Shown: positions 58,030 to 64,000 of the stretch, one piece after another
Layout: every line of letters begins with the position of its first letter
Numbering within the stretch: position 1 is the stretch's first letter
Assembly: GCF_008087085.1 (NCBI RefSeq)
Contig: NZ_VIYJ01000002.1
Span: 124,001-188,000 of the forward strand
Reading direction: 5' to 3'
DNA length: 64,000 nt
Origin: Nocardioides rubriscoriae
GTDB lineage: Bacteria; Actinomycetota; Actinomycetes; Propionibacteriales; Nocardioidaceae
The notes under the pieces: generated by a model
Database searches by the model: none
The model's input: only the letters and a program-made list of their open reading frames with translations
What the model was told of the DNA's origin: nothing
Translations under genes and position numbers: made by a program

Positions 58030-60819
58030 TCAGTGGCCGGCCCGCGCCGGCGCGCGCTGGGCGGCGAGGGGGAAGCAGACCCGGAAGGTGGTGCCGCGAC
58101 CCGGCTCCGACTCCATCGCGATCTCGCCCTCGTGGGCCGCGACGATGGCGGCCACGATGGCCAGCCCGAGCCCGGTGCCGGGGATCGCGCGACTCTGGGC
58201 CTCCTCGCTGCGGTAGAACCGCTGGAAGACCGCTTCGTGGTCGCTCTCGGGGATCCCGATGCCGGTGTCGCGCACGGTGAGCACGGCGCGTGACCCGTCG
58301 CGGCCGAGCACGACGTCGACCCGGCCGCCGACGGGCGTGAACTTGACCGCGTTGCTGAGCAGGTTGGCGACGAGCCGGTCGAGCTGGGCCTGGTCGCCGG
58401 TGACCTCCAGCGGGGTCGTCCCGGGGTCGACGTCGATCCTCAGGCCCTGCCCGTCCTGGGGGAGCGCCCTCGGGTCGTGGGCCGCCGCGAGGCAGGCGCG
58501 CAGGTCGACGCGGGTGCGGACCCCCACGCTCGCGGGTGACTCGAACCCGCTGAGCAGCAGCAGGTCGTTGCAGATCGCCACCAGGCGCTGGCTGTTGCGC
58601 GCGATCGTCTCGAGCACGGGCACCTGGTCGGGCGACGGGGCGGTGATGCTCCCGTCGCGCAGCATCTCGGTGTAGCCGATGATGCTCGTGACCGGGGTGC
58701 GCAGCTCGTGGGAGACTGTCGAGACGAACTCGTCCTTGGCCCGGTCGAGCGTGCGCAGCTGCTCGACGGCGGTGCGCTCCTTCTCGAGCGCGGCGACCAG
58801 GGTCGCCTGTCCCTCGCGCTGCTCGGTCACGTCGCGACCGACGCACAGGAAGCCCACCCGACCCGCACCGAGGTCGTCGGTGACGCTCAACGTCATCGAG
58901 ACGATCCGCTCGTGGCCGCGTCGGGTGCGCCAGGTCCAGTCCTGCGCCGGCGACTCGTCACGGTCGCCGATCATGCCCACCAGGCACATGAACGCGTCGC
59001 GGTCGCCCGTCGCCCCGGTGCGGGCGTGCAGCTGACCCCGGTCGAAGAGGTCGACGAAGGGGCTCCCCTCGAGGTCGTCGACCGACCGGCCGAGCATCTG
59101 CGCGGCCCCCGTGTTGGCCAGCGTGATGCGGCCCGAGCCGTCGACACCCAGCAGGGCGGTCGCGATCGAGGCGGAGAGCAGGTGCGACATCAGCCCGGTC
59201 ATGCTGCGCTCGGTGGTGACGTCGATGCCGGTGAGGACGGCGTACGACGGCATGCCGTGCTCGTCGCGCACCACGTTGCTGTTCCACACGACGCGCACCG
59301 GCTGGCCGTCGGCCCGTCGGCCGACCCGCTCGGAGACGATGGGGAAGCCCGAGCGGTTGGGCCACACGAACATGGCCTCGGTCTCGTGGCGCGACAGCGG
59401 GGCGAGCGTGAGGTCCCACAGGTCGCGACCGAGGAGGTCGGCCTCGCTGAACCCCGTGAGGTCGCTGGTCGCCGCGTTGGCACGGATCACGGTGCCGTGG
59501 GCGTCGGTGACCAGGACGATGCAGGCGGTCGTCTCGAGCGTGGCGTCGTTGAGCCTGTGGGCGTCCACGAGCCGGCGCAGCACGTCGTGCTCCTGCGTGA
59601 CGTCGAACAGCTGGGCCGAGAGGATCCGCGAGCCGTCGCGCCGGTCGATCGAGGCGACCGCGACCTCGATCCTGCTGCCGGGGCGACGGACCGCCGCGGC
59701 GTGGCCGTGCCACGCGTCGGCGTCGCCGTCCCGCAGGCCCGCCAGACCGTCGAGGCCGTCGAGGCCGTCGAGCGCGTCGAGCACGTCGACGAGGCGGGCG
59801 CCGACGAGCTCGTCGTACGACGCCCCGAGGGTGGTGCAGCCCGCGTCGTTGACCTCGTCGACCAGCAGGTCGCCGGACCCCTCGCGGAGCAGGACCATGC
59901 CCAGCGGCGACTCCGTGAACGTGCGACGGAACAGGTGCTCGTCGGCGGAGGCCTTGTCGAGCAGGTGCCGCCGGTGCTGCACGGTCAGGGCGAGCGGCAA
60001 CGTCATGAGGGCCGCCGCCAGGACGAGCACGAGGACCACCGCGCCGGTCCCACCGTCGTCCAGTCGGGCTGCGGGGACGGGCCCGTAGCCCTGCGAGGTC
60101 GCCAGGGTCGCGGCGAGCGCGAAGCCGAGCAGCTCGAGCGCGACGACCCCGGGGTCGAAGCGCAGGCACGCCCACACCAGCAGGGGCAGCGGGGTGAAGA
60201 GCAGCGGGACCGCCTGCCCCGGCGAGAACACCACGGCGGTCACTGTCATCAGGGCCAGCACCTGCAGGACCAGCTCGGGCAGTGCCTGCGACCCGACCCT
60301 GGCCCGGTGGACCAGGAGCACCAGCGCGCACAGCAGGACCGTCGACACCGCGTGCTGCGCCGCCACCTCGGCCAGCGTGGCGGCCGTGGGGTCGGCGGGG
60401 AAGCCCCGCAGGAAGGGCTCGGCCAGCGCGACGGTGCCACACGTGGTCGCGGCCGCGAGCAACGCCACCAGGTCACGCAGGTTCGCCAGCCGGCCCGGCA
60501 CCCGTCCCAGGCGCGTGAGGGCGGCGCCGCCCAGGAGCGCCTGCACCGCGTGGGCGGCGGCGATGGCCGACGCCGTGCCTGGTGAGGCTCCGAAGGCCAG
60601 CCTGACGGCACCCGCCACCACGACGATCCCCAGCAGCGCCACGGGCCAGGAACGGCGCGGTGTCACCGCCACGAGGGCGACGCAAAGACCGACGCTGCTC
60701 CACCACGAGGTGAACGCCGACCCGGGTCCGAACCCGAGCAGCAGGACGGCGTCGACGGCCCCGATCGCCACGAGCAGCGCCAGTGCGCGCCGGATCACGG
60801 TCGCGGATGCCCAGTCCAC
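58030..60819 (-). CDS. Multi-PAS sensor histidine kinase with N-terminal membrane domain
   Basis: 929 aa from the GTG at 60819, where a GAGAAT hexamer lies 6 nt upstream. About eight hydrophobic segments in the first ~280 residues resemble a MASE1-type sensor. Three PAS/PAC domains follow, then HisKA with phospho-acceptor His704 (VSHELRTP), and HATPase with LLSNAVKFT (N box), DTGIGIPE and GTGLGLAI (G boxes). No receiver domain and no adjacent response regulator, so it is an orphan. A 9-bp tandem repeat at about 59746-59780 encodes the repeated LDG between PAS domains. Confidence 0.88.
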   Translation of the reverse strand: MDWASATVIRRALALLVAIGAVDAVLLLGFGPGSAFTSWWSSVGLCVALVAVTPRRSWPVALLGIVVVAGAVRLAFGASPGTASAIAAAHAVQALLGGAALTRLGRVPGRLANLRDLVALLAAATTCGTVALAEPFLRGFPADPTAATLAEVAAQHAVSTVLLCALVLLVHRARVGSQALPELVLQVLALMTVTAVVFSPGQAVPLLFTPLPLLVWACLRFDPGVVALELLGFALAATLATSQGYGPVPAARLDDGGTGAVVLVLVLAAALMTLPLALTVQHRRHLLDKASADEHLFRRTFTESPLGMVLLREGSGDLLVDEVNDAGCTTLGASYDELVGARLVDVLDALDGLDGLDGLAGLRDGDADAWHGHAAAVRRPGSRIEVAVASIDRRDGSRILSAQLFDVTQEHDVLRRLVDAHRLNDATLETTACIVLVTDAHGTVIRANAATSDLTGFSEADLLGRDLWDLTLAPLSRHETEAMFVWPNRSGFPIVSERVGRRADGQPVRVVWNSNVVRDEHGMPSYAVLTGIDVTTERSMTGLMSHLLSASIATALLGVDGSGRITLANTGAAQMLGRSVDDLEGSPFVDLFDRGQLHARTGATGDRDAFMCLVGMIGDRDESPAQDWTWRTRRGHERIVSMTLSVTDDLGAGRVGFLCVGRDVTEQREGQATLVAALEKERTAVEQLRTLDRAKDEFVSTVSHELRTPVTSIIGYTEMLRDGSITAPSPDQVPVLETIARNSQRLVAICNDLLLLSGFESPASVGVRTRVDLRACLAAAHDPRALPQDGQGLRIDVDPGTTPLEVTGDQAQLDRLVANLLSNAVKFTPVGGRVDVVLGRDGSRAVLTVRDTGIGIPESDHEAVFQRFYRSEEAQSRAIPGTGLGLAIVAAIVAAHEGEIAMESEPGRGTTFRVCFPLAAQRAPARAGH

Positions 60820-60915
60820 CCGCTGATTCTCGACCACGCGGTGCTCCGATCGCGGCACATCGTGGCGGGCGACACGCAGCGGTCCAGACCGATCGCAGCC
60901 GGTAGCCTCGAGGTC

Positions 60916-61782
60916 ATGTTGGTCTCCGAGCGCATCGGGCAGTTCTTCCTCGAGAGCGGGTCGGGCCGCGACCGCCTCGAGTACACCGAGTACGGCTCGG
61001 GCGACGCGTGGGTGGTCCTGCTGCACGGGCAGCTGATGCCACGGCGCATGCACCAGCTGCTCGCGCGAGCGCTGGCGGCCGAGGGACTGCACGTCGTGGC
61101 CCTCGACCTGTTGGGCCACGGACGCTCCGACCGGCCCGCCGACCCGCTGGTCTACTCGATGACGGCGTTCGGCGAGCAGGTCGTGGCCCTGCTCGACCAC
61201 CTCGGGGCCGCACAAGCGGTCATCGGCGGCACGTCGCTGGGGGCCAACGTCTCCCTCGAGGTCGCGGCGATCGCGCCCGAGCGGGTCCGTGGTCTGCTGC
61301 TCGAGATGCCGGTGCTCGACAACGCCCTCGAGGCCGGCATCGTCGCGTTCGCGCCGCTGCTGTTCGTCGCGCGGTTCGCGCCGTTCACCGTCAACGGCCT
61401 GCGTCGCGTGACCAAGGTCGTGCCGCGGGGGCTCGTGCCCTTCTGGGCCGGCATCGTGCTCGACACCTGCAACCAGCGGGCCGACTCGATGGCCGCGGTC
61501 GTCCACGGCCTGTTCTTCGGCCGGGTCGCCCCGGCGTCGAAGGAGCGCCGCGCGATGACCATGCCCGCGCTGGTCGTCGGGCACCCCTCCGACCCGATCC
61601 ACCCCGCGGCCGACGCGGCGATGCTCGCCTCGGAGATGCCGCACGCCACCTTCGTGCGCGCCCACAGCATCCTCGAGTGGCGGTTCTGGCCGGCCCGGCT
61701 CGACCGGGCCGCCGTCGAGTTCGCGCTCGCCTGCTGGAAGCAGCCGGCGCGTGCGCGGCGTACGCGGGGCACGACCGCCTGA
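60916..61782 (+). CDS. Alpha/beta hydrolase
   Basis: 288 aa from the ATG at 60916, 7 nt after TAGCCT (60903-60908). LLHGQ oxyanion loop, GTSLGA nucleophile elbow (Ser), Asp in VVGHPSDPIHP, and His in VRAHSILEWR complete the triad. No signal peptide. The substrate is unknown. recO starts 16 nt after the stop; divergent from the histidine kinase. Confidence 0.85.
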   Translation: MLVSERIGQFFLESGSGRDRLEYTEYGSGDAWVVLLHGQLMPRRMHQLLARALAAEGLHVVALDLLGHGRSDRPADPLVYSMTAFGEQVVALLDHLGAAQAVIGGTSLGANVSLEVAAIAPERVRGLLLEMPVLDNALEAGIVAFAPLLFVARFAPFTVNGLRRVTKVVPRGLVPFWAGIVLDTCNQRADSMAAVVHGLFFGRVAPASKERRAMTMPALVVGHPSDPIHPAADAAMLASEMPHATFVRAHSILEWRFWPARLDRAAVEFALACWKQPARARRTRGTTA

Positions 61783-61798
61783 GTGGGATGATCGGGAG

Positions 61799-62527
61799 GT
61801 GCCTCTCTACCGCGACGAGGCGGTCGTGCTGCGCACCCACAAGCTGGGCGAGGCCGACCGCATCATCACCCTGCTGACCCGCCACCACGGCCGGGTCCGT
61901 GCGGTCGCCAAGGGGGTGCGGCGTACGACGTCGAAGTTCGGCTCGCGCCTGGAGCCCTTCACCCACGTCGACCTCCAGCTCGCCGAGGGGCGCAACCTCG
62001 ACATCGTCACCCAGGCCGAGACCCGCTCGCTGTTCCACGCCCAGATGGGTCACGACTACGACCGCTACACCTCCGGCACCGCGATGCTCGAGACCGCCGA
62101 GCGCCTGGTCACCGAGGAGAAGGAGCCGTCGCTGCAGCAGTTCCTGCTGCTCGTCGGTGGCCTGCGCGCCCTGTCGGCGCCCGACCGGCGGCCCCTGCAG
62201 GTGCTCGACTCCTACATCCTGCGCTCGCTGTCGGTCGCCGGCTACGCCCCGACCTTCACCCACTGCGCCCACTGCGGCATCGAGGGCCCGCACCGTTGGT
62301 TCAACCCCTCGATGGGCGGTGCCCTCTGCGTGACCTGCCGGATCCCCGGCTCCGCCTCCCCGGCGCCCGAGACCTTCCTGGTCCTCGGCGCGCTGCTCGC
62401 CGGCGACTGGGACGCCGTCCACGCGGCCACCGACCGCACCCTGCGCGAGGCGAGCACGCTGGTCGCCGCCTTCCTCACCTGGCACCTCGAGCGACAGCTG
62501 CGCTCGTGGGAGCACGTCCAGCGCTGA
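61799..62527 (+). CDS. recO: DNA repair protein RecO
   Basis: 242 aa from the GTG at 61799 (VPLYRDEAVVLRTHKLGEADRIITLLT), the conserved start. N-terminal OB fold; a C-terminal zinc site CAHC…CVTCR in CAHCGIEGPHRWFNPSMGG. It loads RecA on SSB-coated gaps with RecR. A GATGAT hexamer ends 6 nt ahead of the GTG, suggesting an own leaderless promoter. leuA-recO proximity is usual in actinobacteria. Confidence 0.95.
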   Translation: MPLYRDEAVVLRTHKLGEADRIITLLTRHHGRVRAVAKGVRRTTSKFGSRLEPFTHVDLQLAEGRNLDIVTQAETRSLFHAQMGHDYDRYTSGTAMLETAERLVTEEKEPSLQQFLLLVGGLRALSAPDRRPLQVLDSYILRSLSVAGYAPTFTHCAHCGIEGPHRWFNPSMGGALCVTCRIPGSASPAPETFLVLGALLAGDWDAVHAATDRTLREASTLVAAFLTWHLERQLRSWEHVQR

Positions 62528-62615
62528 CGTCGAGCCGACGGCGTGGCCGGGACCTCGTCGCGTCGCGGCCTGGATCACCGTGCGGTCGCCGAGCGGAGCG
62601 CTCGGTCAGGGGGCC

Positions 62616-63140
62616 TCAGGTCGCGTCGGTCACGGGCAGCGGGCGCAGCCGCGCGATGCTGTAGCCGGTGGCTGCGGCCGAGGCCAGGCCCGACACGAGC
62701 AGCCCGACGGCCGTGGCGGTGCTGTGGAACGGCAGCGAGGGTCCGACGGTCAGGCCAGCCACCGTCGTACGAGGGATCGAGAGGTCGAGCAGGTACGTGC
62801 CCGAGAGCGCGGCGACCCACAGGACACCGAGGAGCGACACCGCGACCCGGGTCCTGGTCGCCACTCCCGCGCGAGCGGCGGCCACTGCCCGGTCACGCAC
62901 CCGGTCGTAGCTCGCGGCGGCCCACGGGTGGTAAGGAACCAGGATCCGCAGTCCGGCGACCACGACCAGGGTGCCGGGGCCGGGCAACGGCATCAGGACG
63001 ATCCCGACCACGACGACCGTCCACCCCGCCGCGCGCCCGAGGAGGTCGCGCAGCCACGGGCGTCGACGCTCCCTGGGCGGCGCGCCGTCGTCGTGGAGGA
63101 GATCGCCGGGCGTGGCCTGGGGGGCGAGGGTGCAGCTCAC
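62616..63140 (-). CDS. PGPGW-type transmembrane protein
   Basis: 174 aa from the GTG at 63140; the frame is open further up, but those residues are Arg/Pro-rich shadow sequence. VVGIVLMPLPGPGTLVVVAGLRIL matches the PGPGW/TIGR02611-type motif. A basic loop and two more TM segments follow, with LPFHSTATAVGLLVSGLASAAATGY at the C terminus. Function unknown. Confidence 0.72.
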   Translation of the reverse strand: MSCTLAPQATPGDLLHDDGAPPRERRRPWLRDLLGRAAGWTVVVVGIVLMPLPGPGTLVVVAGLRILVPYHPWAAASYDRVRDRAVAAARAGVATRTRVAVSLLGVLWVAALSGTYLLDLSIPRTTVAGLTVGPSLPFHSTATAVGLLVSGLASAAATGYSIARLRPLPVTDAT

Positions 63141-63189
63141 ACCGCCAGCAAGCGGAGACCGACTCCATCTATTCCCGTCACGAGTCCGA

Positions 63190-63208
63190 CGCTGCCGGTC
63201 CGGCAGCG
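63190..63208. terminator. Short hairpin downstream of the DUF222 gene
   Basis: CGCTGCCG/CGGCAGCG (8 bp) with a GTC loop, 12 nt past the DUF222 stop on the minus strand and upstream of the PGPGW gene. Confidence 0.5.
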
Positions 63209-63220
63209 GGGGGCCTGCCC

Positions 63221-64000
63221 TCAGGTCTGCATGGGATCGGTGCTGGTGTCGTGGGCGCGTGCGTGGTGGTAGGGGCACAGCAGCTGGGTGGTGCGCAGGT
63301 CGGTGCCGCCGCCTTGGGCCCAGGGGATTTGGTGGTGGGCGTGGCACAGGTAGCCGGGGACGGTGCAGCCTGAGTGGTGTTGGCAGTGGCGTTGCTCGAT
63401 GATCGCGGCCAACCGTTGGGCGGGGGTGTGGAACCGGCAGGTGCGGCCCAGGGCGAGGACCTCACCGTTGGCGTTCATCCACGCCGGGATCACACCGGCG
63501 TCGCAGGCCATCCGGAGGTACTCGGTGTGGCTGATCCTGGTGCCGGTCTCCAGGGTCGCGGCCTTGGCCTTGCCCTGGAGGATCTCGTAGTCGCCGATGA
63601 CGACGACGGTCGCGGACAGGCCCCCGACCTTCGGCAAGCAGGTCGGGTCGTAGCCGCCGATCCATTCGATGAACGCGTGGCCCATCCGCTCGGCCGACGG
63701 GGTCTTCCAGTCATAAGCCCCGGCGCCCTGGGCTGCGCGTACGTGCTTGGGGGCGGCGAGGGCGTGGAGCTGTGTGCGGAAGGCGTCGGCGATGGCGGTG
63801 GGGATGGCGAACCGGCCGTGGGTCAGCCCGTCGCCGGCGTTGGCCATCGACAGCGTGGTCCTGGCGCGGGCCCTGTCCTCTTGGGCTTCGAGGGCCTTGG
63901 CTTCGCGGGCTTCGTAGCCGGTGGGGTCGAGACGTTCCCAGATCGCCTGCCCGAGCCCGGTCCGGCGAGGGCGTCGGCGTCACAGCCGCCGGTGGCCTCG
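63221..64000 (-). pseudogene. DUF222/HNH endonuclease (13E12-repeat family), frameshifted and cut by the window edge
   Basis: The main frame gives GLGQAIWERLDP…GYEAREAKALEAQEDRARARTTLSMANAGDGLTHGRF through to the HNH domain (CTVPGYLCHAHHQIPWAQGGGTDL…LLCPYHHARAH), a close match to the actinobacterial DUF222-HNH family. Just upstream (about 63955-63960) that frame hits a TGA. The family sequence continues instead in another frame (EATGGCDADALAG, 63961-64000), as if 5 nt (CCGGG) had been inserted, or one base lost. The N-terminal DUF222 part lies outside. It could be a real pseudogene or a sequencing error. These genes are multi-copy and associated with gene conversion. Confidence 0.65.

Noticed and set aside
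59746..59790. 9-bp tandem repeat in the histidine kinase gene
   Set aside because: In frame (repeated Leu-Asp-Gly) and within an inter-PAS linker; a possible length-variable linker but no separate element.
58708..60585. 625-residue plus-strand frame antisense to the histidine kinase
   Set aside because: The minus strand encodes clear PAS, HisKA and HATPase motifs. The plus frame is low complexity.

Overview
The window is very GC-rich (roughly 70% or more) DNA with dense, short-spaced genes and many GTG/TTG starts. Its gene order is typical of high-GC Actinomycetota: leuS-degV, comEA-comEC-holA-rpsT, lepA-hemW-hrcA-dnaJ-rsmE-HIT-phoH-ybeY-corC-era-leuA-recO. Several proteins (septum-formation-family lipoproteins, DUF3097, DUF6328, DUF559 and DUF222 nucleases) and the intergenic repeats suggest Nocardioidaceae, probably Nocardioides or a close relative. 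This placement comes from synteny and family recognition, not from a search.

Layout. 1-10 kb is accessory and secretory: the 3' part of a PolA-like polymerase, a secreted three-discoidin galactose oxidase with an intact Cu/Tyr-Cys site, a Baeyer-Villiger-type monooxygenase divergent from an AraC regulator, a PhoA-type alkaline phosphatase behind a PHO box with a coupled lipoprotein, and an SDR. 10-15.5 kb holds an alpha/beta hydrolase, a TetR regulator, leuS behind a Leu-codon leader peptide and terminator, and a DegV protein. 15.5-20.8 kb holds a haem-ligand-less globin-like protein, a large SARP/AAA regulator and a secreted beta-propeller protein; the first and last have matching 11-bp-spaced direct repeats in front. 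20.9-25.4 kb is DNA uptake (comEA, comEC) and holA, convergent with rpsT.

25.8-31.3 kb has three different APH-fold kinase genes around lepA, then a MOSC protein. 31.4-41 kb has an acyl-CoA synthetase, a DUF559 (Vsr-like) gene bracketed by oppositely oriented copies of a palindromic element, hemW, DUF3097, an MBL-fold hydrolase, and the CIRCE-controlled hrcA-dnaJ-rsmE block. 42-52.4 kb is the phoH-ybeY-corC-sppA-cdd-like-era block, into which a probable 10-methyl fatty acid pair (tmsA/tmsB-like) and a SIP-family flavoprotein are inserted. 52.5-56.1 kb carries cell-envelope lipoproteins and membrane proteins. 56.2-62.5 kb has leuA with its own Leu-leader, a PAS histidine kinase, a hydrolase and recO. 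The end carries a PGPGW membrane protein and a frameshifted DUF222/HNH gene running off the window.

Recurrent features: many genes start 5-8 nt after a TANNNT -10 hexamer with no room for a Shine-Dalgarno (leaderless transcripts). Convergent gene pairs are separated by strong GC hairpins. No tRNA, rRNA, CRISPR array, insertion sequence or origin was seen. No stretch over 300 bases lacks a gene; the longest, at about 34,361-34,651, holds two copies of the palindromic element.
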